Shown one piece after another: positions 37,201 through 49,200 of a DNA stretch of 64,000 nucleotides; position 1 is the stretch's first letter, and every line of letters starts with the position of its first letter. The stretch spans positions 1,860,501 through 1,924,500 of the forward strand of contig OZ024894.1 in assembly GCA_964017195.1 (NCBI GenBank), read 5' to 3'. The stretch comes from Siderastrea radians (Eukaryota; Cnidaria; Anthozoa; Scleractinia; Rhizangiidae). A model generated the notes under the pieces. The model was not told the origin of the DNA and searched no databases. It saw nothing but the letters and a program-made list of their open reading frames with translations. The position numbers and the translations under genes are program-made.

Positions 37201-40200
37201 TTTGCTTCCATTTTTTGCAACTCTTACTTTACCAGTTGTATCAGATAAACGTTCCGCGAAATGTTCTCTGATAAGATTCAAATCATATCTCCCGGAGTTA
37301 AACCCAAGAACTGGCACCTGATTACACCATTCTTCTATTTTGAGACGCTGTGCTTTTGTAAGCATATTTATGTCGTCAGGTATGAAGACTGCTCTTACTT
37401 GATCCCTAATATTTTTCTCACGCCTCTCAAGTTCTTCCATAAACTTGCGAACCAAAACCGCAGGATCTCTTTCACAGATATGGGTAGGTTCTTTGTCTAA
37501 AGTGTCACCAATGCTAACAGAGATTGGAACATGTTTATTTTCGATAGTTAGCATTCCTGTTGGTTCTTTCCTCTGATTTTTATCTCCATATGCTTCAAAG
37601 TCGTACAATATCGCGTGCGGATAACTTTGTATTTGAGTCTGTGGCAACTTCCTCGATTACATGGTAGCCAGCAGCTCGAAGCTTTTGTGTACGTTCAACA
37701 GTTGATTTAAATCTATCTTCTCGTGTTTGGTCATGATGAGTAATAATTCTATTTCGATCATGAGGAAAACAATTTCGGCATCCATGCCAATGACATCCAT
37801 GATATTGAAAAACAGTCTTTGTTTCATGGTTATAACCGTCTACAGGTGCACGCTCAACCCATCTTTCACCTCCAAGTCCGCAGGTAGCGTGGTGAATGTA
37901 AATTTTACGAAGTGCTGCTTCTTGTTCAAGCCAGCGAAGAGATTCTGGAGAAGATGAATGTTTTGGACAAAAAGCCTTCTCAAAAGCTGTTTGTGGTAAT
38001 TCAACTTTTTCAGCCGGACATTCAATCACCGTCTTCCCTTGCGCACATATTTGGGTATGTCGTTGAAGATTGCAAGCTTTAGTAAATCTTGAACGGCAAT
38101 GAACACATGCATAAATTTTTGCAAGTTTTGAAATATCTTTTATAATGAAAGCATGCCCTTCATAAATTCCAATTGTCAAAATATTTGTTAACTTGGCTGG
38201 TGGTTTCCTTATAAGATGCCATACCACCTCACCATCATACAAAGTTCAGGCATATATATACGAATACCCAACCAATCTTTGAAAATTTGTTTTTTATTAA
38301 GATGTTTTTCAACCTCATCAAGTTCATCTAAAGATGTTTTACGGCAATCTTGTGGAGCAGCTTTGAGGTTGAAGAAACCCTTTGCAAGTTCCCGTGCTGC
38401 CGTTGTACTTCGATCTGGTCTTGAACCTCGGTGTACCGCAATACAACGCCAAAGACATAAATTGTCTTGGAAAGTATCAGGAGCAATCATTGGACCCGCA
38501 CGCCCACGCGCAGAATCATGCAGCCAATCTGGTAAGGGTCCTGTACCTAAAAGAGGCTGGCGGTCAAGAACAACCTTTACATCAACATTAAAATGGTCTT
38601 CAAACACCCATTTTGTGTCAGGTCTGTTTATATTGTCAGAATCCAAACGTACTTTTTCCCGCTCACTCAACCATTTCTCCCCATCAGAAAAACGTTCAAA
38701 CCAAGGCGAGCCAATGTTAGTGTACATCACCATTGACGAATCGTCTTCAATGTTGCGTAGCTGATATGAAAAAATATGTCTAGCGTAGAAAGATGTTTTA
38801 ACTTTCTCTCGTATTTTTGTCATAAAATCAGGTGTAAGATCTCTTTCAAGTCCTCGAATAAAGCGCCATCGAATGAAACGCCGCCCTCTTACATTCGGTA
38901 TTATTATATAAATCAAGGATTTCATTCTGATAGTTTGTAACATTTCGGATATTTTCTCGAGAAATTGGGTCAAACTTCCTCAAAATTTCTTGTGTTTTCC
39001 TCCCCCTTCTACGAGAAGGAGCGGTCGGTTGAAATGTTTTAGGAATTAAAGGTTATCTAAACTCTTCTCCACTTTCTCAGAAATAGGTTCATCCAATATG
39101 TTCTGAATAGTTTTTCGAACAGCAGGAGAGTCCTCTGCAAGTAATTGCTCTAAAGCTTGTAACGTTGCTGGATCAAGTTCTTTCAAAAGCTCTTCAATGT
39201 TTATGTTAAGTGCAGACATTACAACTTGGATATAACAAAGATCTGTAATTCTTTGATTAAAATTTTTTTATGCTGGGTGGTTTATTTCGGGTAAGTAGTA
39301 TATCAAGAGTTTAATGAATACTATCTAATTATTTAAGAATTTTAAAACCCCCACCATAATAAACATGCGACAAAAGGAGCTTGTTTATTATGGTGGGGGT
39401 TTTAAAATTCTTAAATAAACCTCTGAGTATCAGGTGGTATTCATTAAACTCTTGATATACTACTTCATGTGTTGGCTAGAATGATTAGAGAAATTAAGAG
39501 GCAATGTCCACTAAGACCGAGCGAAATCGAAAATATGTGGCACATGATGAAAAATCAAAATTCTCCGTTTTTCGCCCAGAGATACCTTATGGCAGCTCTA
39601 GAAATGTAGTGGCATTTTTTGTTGAGAAACTACTTTTTAAACCTCCAAAAAATTAAAAAACCGTTACCGCACTACGTGTCTCTACAAACACCCCGAATAA
39701 ACGCGAATCATACCTTCTCGTAAACTTCGCTCTGTTTAATTCGCGTCATGGAACAATCCTGTTTTGAGCTTAGAAATTTGCTGTTGAAGAGTTTACAAGT
39801 AATTTGAGTCAAATTATTCTTTTGTGGATTAATATTCAAGGTCATGGCAGGCTGCTGAAAACCACTAAAATTCGCTTGCTTTGAATTCTCAATTTCGCAC
39901 AGTTTTTCAAGAGAAAGTTTCCCTCCCCGGTAAAACACCGAATCACTTGAAATTCAGAATTCTTGAAAGAGGAAATGCCGTTCTTAAACCAGGTTTAAAA
40001 ATTAGTTTCGGGCCTTTTATCAGCGCCGAGTACAAACGTTCTCAAAATCCCGAAACATTAACACGTCAACAATTGGCACATACCTCCGACCAAATAACCG
40101 AAAATGTGGACATTTCTTCTATTTTGGTTGGTATTCGGTTGTAATCCACAGCAGAAAGGTAATGTCTAGCTTACCTGAATATGGTATTGTCTAAATATCA

Positions 40201-43200
40201 GGTTCTGTGCGTACTCTTTCATAATAACCATCTTGGCGTCCGGGGTCAACAACATCACTGAATGAAGCATCGCGTATTGTCAATCAACGCAAATGACTTA
40301 TTTCCATCCCGCCTCCTTTTGTTAAAATGAAGAACCTTCAGGAATAAAATGATTTTGCCTTATTTGAACTTCAAAAGAGTTTTCTCCTATAAGACGTCTT
40401 TTCTTGATCTGTATTCGTTGTAAAATTTCGAAACGATAATTTCTTGCCGAAAGCTTACAAGCCTGTTTAGTTTGAGTCACGCAACAAAATGTCACGCACT
40501 TGATTTTACCTGACGTCGGGTTTGACTTGGAGGGGGAAATGTACAGGAAACAAAAAAAAAACAACAACAACAACAAGCAAGCAAAAAACAAACAAATAAA
40601 AACAAAGCAATGAGAACTTTGAAAACCTATGGACCCAAGGACCGCTTATAAGCCCTGGGCTTATACAACTTTGTAAGGGGTTTTGGGTGGGCTTATAAAC
40701 GGAGGGGCTTATATCCGGGGGGGCTTATAAGTTTCGAAATGAGCCACAGCAGTGTTGATCGAAATACGTTTTTAATTTACCAGTTCTTAATTAACCTTTG
40801 AAACGTCACAATAAATTGAATTCGTTTCAATTTTAATTTAACAACAAAATCAAAACTGTAACAACACGGACGTAACCGGAACGTAACAAAACAGAAGCTC
40901 AGAGTTCATCTTCGCAGTGTTCTGTGAGAGTGCTTAATATCAAGGAAACAGGGAAAACTAGAGGGCGACTTATATCCGGTGGAGCTTATACCGGATGTAT
41001 TTTTTTGTTTACAGGTAGATGGGCCTATAACCGGGGGGGCTTGTAGGCGGTTGGGCTTATAAGTGGCAGTTAACGGTATTTATGTATTTATCAGTATCAT
41101 TAGAGGAAGTGAAGCCTTGCCAAAACCTTGCCTGTTACTAGGGCTTTGAAAAAGAAATTATTGTTAAGTCTCTATGCATTGGTCTTCAAAAATTGGTCAA
41201 GACAGGAGTGAGAATGTAAAAATGTATGTTGAGTTTACTTAAGCCCAAACCAGGGGTGTGGCCAGGGGTGCCAGAACCGTCCTTTTCGTTCTTTATAGGC
41301 TTGTGAAACCATTTTATGGCAAACCTAGCGGATTACAATTTTATACATGAAACTCGAAATTAGGTTGAGTTTGAAACTCAACTCATGTTGAAACTCATCA
41401 TGACAAGGAGTCCTATTGTTTAGGGCTCTTTGTGGTCGCTTTCCGCCTGACCTTCTGAGCAGTGCAGGTGACGAAGGTGGAGAACCATCCTTGTGACGAA
41501 TGGCTAACGCTCGAAACTTCAGTTTTTAATCTCTTCACGGTGGCTCAATTTACCTTGCCAACTCAGTTGATAAATACAAAGTTTTGTGTTTCGCTTCCCC
41601 ACCGATGCAGCACCACAGTTTCTCTAGAAACTAACCCCCTTGTTTGTCAAGAGACTGTTGGTTGTGCGATTTTTCTGCGTCTTCTCACGGTTGAGGAGAA
41701 CGAGCTCGGTTTCGCTTAGAGCACTGCTATGGACGGCAGACCATCAGATGACAGGGCCTTAGATTTCAGCGCAGTTATTGGTCTTATAGGACCCACGCCA
41801 TATGCTCTTCATACACGGACGGATTCCTTCTTTAGAAAACTGTATATTCACACCGTCGATCTTCCAAGTGGTAACTAAACGGTTTGCAATGGACGCGCAC
41901 CGGATGACACTTAAGGATGGTTCTCCACCGGGATCTTGATATCGTGTCCGGAGTTTAGGAGGATAAATGTATCCGACTTAATCTCTGCCGGCCTTGCGGT
42001 CGCAAGCTCCCTTCCCTCCATGGGGAGGGAAGGGAGCCCAGAGTTTGAACACCACGCCCAGCTCTGATCCAAGTACTCCTGCGTAAACTATGGTGGCCCT
42101 GCAGGCCCTACAGTGGTAGCAGCCAGCGCTGTCTTGCCGGAAGCTGACTGTCTTCAGGGCTGGTATGGTAGTGTTAATCTGCTTAATGACGTCTGCCATC
42201 ACAGCGAGGAATGCACGAAAGTGGGTATGAGAAAAAAGTGTACTTACCAGAGCCCACTGGAGGGAAGACACCGATGTGTTGCAAAATAGCTTTGGACTCC
42301 GACTTGCCATTTCCACGGTCTACTTTTCTCACTTTCCCGTTCGAGGCATACTTAGACAGCCCTGGTAGAACTCAACATGACCAACGTCGATTAGTTCCCT
42401 CTGCGCTATTCCCAGACAAGAGCGATGGGCTGGGCAAATGGTCCATGTTAAGAATACTGATTAAAAATACTTTTGCACGTGCTAAAAGAAAATCAACGAA
42501 GCTCAACTTCTGAGCGGCTATCGCTGATTCCAACAATGCAAGTGTGACCCGAAAAGTCTGTTTTTGCAACTGGAACAGCAACTGCTTGTTCATATCGCTT
42601 GTAAGAGGCGCAAACGCCTGCAACTAGTAAGTTTCTGAAAAGAATAAGTGACCTCTATTCGCAGCCAAGGGAGATAATGGTTTGATTGGCTATTGCACTC
42701 GGTGACAGGGATCCTGAATGCGAGAACTCCAAAGAACCTATCCTTTTACAATGGCGCAATATAGAGGAAGCGCTCTACAACTGCTGCGTGTTAAATCTGG
42801 CGTTTTCCTCTTTTTTTCTTTTTTTTAACGAAAATTGTCAGTTTTTGAAGATTTACTCAAAGCCGATCCTACGATCCGCACTTAAGACATTTTGTCTAAT
42901 TTCCAATAATGCCGCACCTGAAATTCTCACACGCCTGATTTCCAACAAGAAAATTATTTCCGCAAATGGCAGCTTCTCGAGGCGCCTTCTTCGACGCAAC
43001 ACTGGTGGCTTGCAAATAATATTGAAATCCTTCACCGTGAAATTAATTAGACTTGAAAAGTCGAACTCTTGAAAAGTCGAACTCTGCATAAGATATAAAA
43101 AAATATATCGATGTTTGCTATTTTAGATTACCGTACCCAAATCATGATTTAGCCAATCAGAAGCCTTGTTTACTGTCATGATTTTCTACGATATCAAGTC

Positions 43201-46200
43201 ACTGACCTGATATCCCACGATATCGTGGACAGTTTCTAAAACTCGCACTTTTTTGCAGACTTCAGAGATGAAAATTACAACAGAAAAACAACGAAACGTA
43301 AAACTATTATATTTGTTAAACGAAAAAGTAATTTGTTTAAAGTGCCACTGAGACCAGAATTTTGGTATTCCATAATTTTACATTTTCGAACATAGTTTGT
43401 GGTTCTTAGTCACCATGCCAAATTTCAACTTATTACGACGACTAGAAGTCGCTTTTTTCGGACGGTTTTTGTCGAGATTTTGCGGCCGCCATTACTGGCC
43501 CTTGTTCCGGAAGCTGGCTTGCGAATGAGCGGAAGTGACGTCAGAGGCTCACCTCAAACCTAGTGCCTTCACATGGTTACTTGCCACGGGAAAGTAAATT
43601 GTCCTCGAGGGAAGATTTCTTGCCAAGTGTTTGTCTACGACTTTGAAATCTTCCTAGCTGCAGCAGTAATGACAGATAATACTTGTGTTGTACAATGCTA
43701 CAACAATAAATCCAACCACCGAGCTGGTATTTTCCTTCATTGAAGCCCTGCGAGCGGACCCGCAATGGAAAAAAGGACAATGTTTGTACTCAGACACAGT
43801 GCGAATTTCAACCCGAGAGGCATTTTGATCACTTCACGGACGAGTTTTTCCAGAAGGCTGTTCATGTCGCAAGATCCCAGAGGTCGATCATTCCATTGCT
43901 CATTCCAACTATATGGAAAAAAGGACCAGAAAAAACATTATCTGCGCGAACAAGACGAAAGGTAACTTACCTAATCTTATAATGCAGTTGAAGTGATAGT
44001 TTGTTTCTTCTTTAACGCATCCACCATTGTGCAAAACCGATTTTCTTTTAACGTATTTTGAAATTTATTATCGTCGTGGAAAACCCTTCAGTTCTGCCGT
44101 CTGCTAGCGCGAAGATCCTCGGCGAATGCAATCCTGACCGCCGTGATTAAGCTGATACAGTTTGTACTGCTTATCTTTTCCTTTTTTTAGTTCCGCATGT
44201 GTTAATTTCAGAGCAGTAATCTCTTAGAAGCATGGACATTTATTTTATAACATACCATCCTGAATGTGGAGAAACTATTCTCTCTTCATTCCCTGTCGGT
44301 GAACAGTCGATTGACATTATTGTTCGGGCAGTAGCAAAACTTAGGTTAGGTAATTACAACCTAAGAATTGAAAATGGAAGACATTCCACCCCTAAACTCC
44401 CTGAGCATCTGAGAATTTGTCAATGCTGCAGCTCAAATGAAGTTGAAAACGAAGTACACTTCCTCTTATCTTGCAATAGATATGATGCAATTAGAAAATC
44501 TTTAATGGACGATATTATTAGTAAATATTCCGATTTCGATTCTTAAAATTGTATTTCTCTTAAATTGCATTGACGCTTTCACTTGTAAAAAATTAGGTTA
44601 CTTCATTTACGACGCTTTTGCATTAAGAAATGGATCAATAGACACAGGAATTGTAAATTAATCGATTTTGCAACTTTTTTTCTTTCTCCTGTCTATGTGC
44701 AATGGCATTTGTGATTGGAAATGAAAATAAAATGTTGTTGTTGTTCGAGATAAAGGCTTTAACAGATCGGATCGTCGGTGCGTGGAAATTGAAGTTGGGA
44801 AAAAATATCACACGCCACTATTTGCCTAAGGGTTTAACAATGTTATTTTTTTTTACCTGTCATAGCAATCTTCGTAAATGAACTACTAAGAAAAATGATT
44901 TAATGTCAAGTTATTATTTTTACGCAGCGAATAAGGCAAGCGAAAGCTTCGTTTCCTCGGCGGTCCGCATGTTGTTTGTTGAGCAGCGGAAAATTTTCCT
45001 CGTGCCTTTTAATTTTGACTACAAATATTTAGATTCCGGTCACACAAGGCCTCCAGTTCTTGAAAAAAAAAAGGTTTTCATTTATTTCACTTCTTTCGGC
45101 TCAGAAACAGAATTCCATAAAAACTGTTTAAAATATTTAGCAGCGCAAAGCATTTGTGTTTCAATGTGTTGAGTGACCACTGTACTATGATAAACACGAC
45201 AAGCTGCCTGCCAGCTGATTATAACAATTACGGTTTTTCAAGAAAGTTTCCCAGACTATGCCATGAATGGCCAAAAATTTCAGTGCTTTTTTTAATAATT
45301 TATAATGAACATAAACAACAGCAGACAAAGTATCGCTTCTTTTATTTTCTCCCACACCAACAGTAACAACGATCGACCCATGGTTGAGAATTTGCGAGCA
45401 TCAAAGTCTTAAGTTTTCATAGGTGTTTTGTCTAAATTTCCTCAGCTTAAAAGATCAATTCTTCGAATAGCCATGTCTATTTTGCTACAGGTTTACAGTG
45501 TATAAAAGTTACACAACCTATCTTGGAATGGACAACTTTATGATCGCTGGATAGCGGCTGAACAGCTGGCTGGATAGCACTATCCAAGCTTTGAACAACC
45601 GAGGTGAAGCGATATATTTTATCCACCGGACAGCTACTTATCCGTTGAAAAAGAGTTATCCACTTTTTGAGCAACTGGGGCCTGAACTACAATCATTGTC
45701 TAAGCATATTTCGCTTATGTTTTGAGCTCCCGCCAAATAACTCAAATAATATGGCGAGAAAAAAACATTAAACAGTTTGTTGACAAGATTATTAGTTGAA
45801 ACCTCACATCAGTTCTTACATCGTACGGAAAGAAAAATTCTTCATTTGCCGAATGAAACGAATCCTCAGAGGCTTTGGAAGCTAAAGACTGTTCCGAATC
45901 GTAGAAATACTCTTCGGAGGTTTCGCAGTCGACGGTAGACATCTTCAGTCAAAACACAAGGAAACGCGACTGAGGTGAGCCTCTGACGTCACAAGCTATT
46001 AAATTGCGCAATCACCCAGGAACACGTTTTCAGTAATGGCGGACACATTTTACGCGACTTTGGAGCTAAAAAATATTAGGATGGAAGGTTTGTTGTTCAG
46101 TTTTCCGGAGAAATATGAACAAAACGCGATATTCTGCGACAGAATTTGGCCGAAATAAACCTATGAATTTTCGTCCCAGTGCCACTTTAACGCTAACAGA

Positions 46201-49200
46201 GAAAAAAGATACAATTTCGCGCCAAAATTGGACGCGGTTACACTGACCGGTACTCGCGTGTACGAAAAAATAACGCCGGGTTTTAGGACGAATTTGGGTA
46301 CGGTATATACCTAATCGCACCTTTTTTGGTACGCTTCGGCAGCATATCACGCTCGTTTGGTCTCGCCATGGGTATCTTGGCTCGACTGCGTCTCGCCAAA
46401 ATACGAACCATGGCTCGACCAAACTCGCCTGATATGCTTCCGAAGCGTACCAAAAAGGTACGATTAGGTATAACTATCAGAAGCTAATACTTTCTGCTTC
46501 TAGTGAACACGTGACAATTTTTTCCTCTCGCCAGAGCGTCACAAAATGTACATCTATGTAATCTGCAACTTCTTTTGCACGGGTCAGAATTGTGTAGTGA
46601 ATAGTCCCGTCATATGTAGTATCACTCTATTTTACTAGTCGAAAGATATTTCAGGCATAACTTCGGCGGTGTAACATGACACCAAACAGGAGGACGGAAT
46701 GTGAGTAAACAAACACAGTTGTAGCCAAGTGCTACGCATTGAAAACTTACGATTATAGAGAAAAGTGAACTTAAAATTTTCAGGAAACTTGTAAAAAACA
46801 AATGGATGCCTTCTGTGTTAGCCTTCGATATGCTTTAGTTCAAATCATGGAAAAAATTCAGCTATCTCTGCGGTTTGTTTTTACATTGAGGTAGTCCGGC
46901 ATCTACTGGGATGAAAACGGGAAACGGTCATTCCGCTCGAGTTGCTGAAACAGCTTAAGTTATGTCAGACGTCCTAATCTTTCGATTTTTTCCCATTTTT
47001 GCAATCCCATCATCAAAACCTATCCTGTGACTTGACCAGGACTCGTTGCGTGACAGACAAATTTAGTTAAATCAGACCATAATAACAGTGCGGTTTCTGA
47101 GATGAATGTGGAGATCACTGCAAAGTTATTTAGTTTCTTCAGGGAATTAACACTGGGAGATTTTAAAAATTCATTTGCCATTCGTTAAGGGATGTGAATG
47201 TGTTGGCGGAGTCGTTATTCATTAGTCAGGATTAGTTGAAAGTCAATCTGGAGATACCAGGAGATAACGGTCGATTCCACGCGTCAAGATGGCCCTTGGA
47301 CAGTATACCTAAAACTTGACAAAACCTGGCATTTAGACAAAATCTTATTCAAGGTAAGCTAGATATGACCTTTATCCTGTACTTTTCATCCAAATACCAA
47401 AGGAAACAAGGAAAAATTCCAAGTTTTCGGCTATTCGGTCGGAGGCACGAGCCTATTGTTTGGATTGGTTGACAGGTTAATGTTGTGATTATCGGGATTT
47501 TGAGAGCGTTTGTACTCGGCGCTGATAAAAAGCCCGAAACTAATTTTTAGACCTGATTTTAGAATGATATTTCGTCTTTCAAGAATTCTGAATTTCAAGT
47601 GATTTGGTGTTTTACCGGGGAGGAAAACTTTCTCTTGAAAAACTGTGCCAAATTGAGAATTCAAAGCAAGCGAATTTTAGTGATTTTCAGCAGCTCGCCA
47701 TGACCTTGAAAATTAATTCACAGATCTAAAACAGGACTCAATTACTTCCTACACACTTGAAAAGCAAAATTCCACGCTTAAAATGGGGGTGTTCTGCGGT
47801 GCAAATCAAACAGAGCGAAGTTTACGAGAAGGTATGATACACCGTTTATTTTGCGTGTTTACAGGACATGTCTGGCGTAAACATGTTAAATTTTTTTTTC
47901 GGGCTTAAAAGATAATTTCAAGAAAAAAATTCCACCACGTTTCTTAGATTGCCATAGGGTATCCGTGGAAAATTTATGAGGGAATTTTATTTTTTATCAT
48001 GTGCCGCCACTCGCTCGATGTTAGTGGACATCCCCTCTTAAAATGTCGGGCGACTGTTTTGGATGCGTCCTTCTCATTTCTTTCAACGTCTCGTTGGTGT
48101 TCGTGGAAACGGTCGCCTAGTCTCCTCCCTGTTTCACCAATTTATATCTTTTTGCATAAAGTGTATGTTATGCAATAGATAACATTTGCGGAGGTACATG
48201 TAAAGCGATAAGTGATTTTAGTCGATCGATACCTTCAGGTAGTCTAATGCCTGAAATGATCACATTGCAGTGTCTCGTACTCCCCTTTTCCTACTTTCGG
48301 ATATCTGCATAATTTGTTACATTTTTATTCCATCACTGATGAAAATCGAAGATTTTCGATCGAAACGTCTGTAATTTTAAACGTTCGTTTTTAACGTTTT
48401 TACTCAGTGTGAAACCATTTTTTACAAATACCTTACCAATGTTTCCGGATGCAGCTCTTTTTGCTCTGTCGTCTGGTTCAGCATATACCGAGTCATCAAA
48501 TACGGGATTTTTCAGCAGCCCAGGCATCGGAAAGTGATTCTGTGAAAACAAATACAAATCTGTCAATTGTTTGCTTTCACCAACCCGAACAAATGAGTTT
48601 GCTTGAATGAAGACAATTCAGAAACAAGGGAATTAAACAATAGATAAAGGAAACAATTTCTGGCTCTAGGTATTCTTCAGAACAAGTTTATCGAGAAAAT
48701 AGATATATTATTTTCAATAAAACCCAAGGCTTAGTAGCATCCGCAATGTTGGTGGCCTTCTTTAAGGCACCAACGTAAACGTCTAATCAGTGAAATGATG
48801 AATACATGAATATCTTATATTAGAACTGCGGGGTGAAGAACTAATTGCAAAGAAGACCATCACAGTTATGGACGCAACTTTTGCTGTTGCGAAAAGAAAG
48901 CCTGGAAGAAAAAAAACGCTGCAACGGTACCGCAGAGGTCAGGGGTCCCGTACAAGCCTGAATTTTTTTCAGGCTTTCTTTTCGCAACTGCAAAAGTTGT
49001 GTCTATAACTTCGATAGTCTTCTTTGCATTTAGATAAACTTCAGTACAAGAAATAAAGCAGATAATAAAAGCCAGCAATCTGGCAACTTTAAGCAAAAAC
49101 TATATAATATCATAAACAAAAAAAAAATTATTATATAAGTGTCCCCCACCTGAGATCGTGTTGTTGGATTTGCAATCACTACAAAAGAAGAGAAATGAAA

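Larger units (their letters stand above)
35131..39219 (-). pseudogene. Protein-primed family B DNA polymerase, multiply interrupted
   Basis: Successive frames on the minus strand cover a polymerase of the DNA_pol_B_2 type. N-terminus [10 protein letters not shown] (39219). A C2H2 finger [34 protein letters not shown] motif. Exonuclease motifs [10 protein letters not shown] and [12 protein letters not shown]. Polymerase motif [13 protein letters not shown]. Motif [11 protein letters not shown]. Motif C QMDTDSNY. It is broken by frameshifts near 39,050, 38,900, 38,220 and 37,620, by a 217-bp tandem duplication at about 36,954, and by an in-frame TAA at 36259-36261. It ends HC-TAG at 35131. TTATATCCAAGTTGTAATG marks the start. 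Confidence 0.85.
17885..39464. mobile_element. Polinton/Maverick virus-like transposon, 21.6 kb
   Basis: The element has AG...CT termini, about 200-bp inverted repeats and a flanking TCATG direct repeat (17880-17884, 39465-39469). Polintons usually make 6-bp duplications, and only 5 bp match here. It encodes the diagnostic set: protein-primed family B polymerase, retroviral-type integrase, packaging ATPase, adenain-like protease, double-jelly-roll-like major capsid and penton-like protein. About 5.5 kb of its length is a nested TTAA element at 27885-33357, giving an original size near 16.1 kb, normal for the family. Capsid, ATPase, fibre and protease frames are intact or nearly so. Polymerase and integrase are interrupted. 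Confidence 0.93.
43341..46186. mobile_element. THAP/Kolobok-like transposon remnant with TTAA duplication
   Basis: TTAA at 43337-43340 and 46187-46190. The ends AGTGCCACTGAGAC and GTCCCAGTGCCACT are inverted, and diverged similarity extends about 220 bp inward (both sides keep GTGACGTCAGAGGCTCACCT). It carries a THAP-like remnant at the left and an acidic gene start at the right, the combination expected for Kolobok-type elements. Confidence 0.75.
39498..48037. mobile_element. TTAA-target element with about 0.7-kb terminal inverted repeats (8.54 kb)
   Basis: It is flanked by TTAA at 39494-39497 and 48038-48041. The ends GAGGCAATGTCCACTAA and TTAGTGGACATCCCCTC are inverted, and the similarity continues to about 40,200 and 47,335 with substantial divergence. 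It contains a transposase-like remnant (41978-42316), a Penelope-like tail fragment, a MITE and a nested THAP/Kolobok-like element. Superfamily not assigned. Confidence 0.75.

Noticed and set aside
17885..39464. Reassignment of TAA as a sense codon in the Polinton
   Set aside because: TAA also serves as the normal terminal stop of the fibre, ATPase and scaffold genes, and the element lies in a nuclear genome with standard code.
17880..39469. A canonical 6-bp Polinton target duplication
   Set aside because: Flanks are GTCATG and TCATGT; only TCATG (5 bp) matches directly next to the AG...CT ends.
39881..40144. An 87-residue frame conserved in both inverted repeats (also 47431-47664)
   Set aside because: Its similarity is explained by the TIR duplication. 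It has no motif and the two frames end differently.
42004..42037. Strong GC hairpin (GCTCCCTTCCCTCC / GGAGGGAAGGGAGC) as a terminator or RNA gene
   Set aside because: Isolated inside a decayed transposon, with no promoter or gene next to it.
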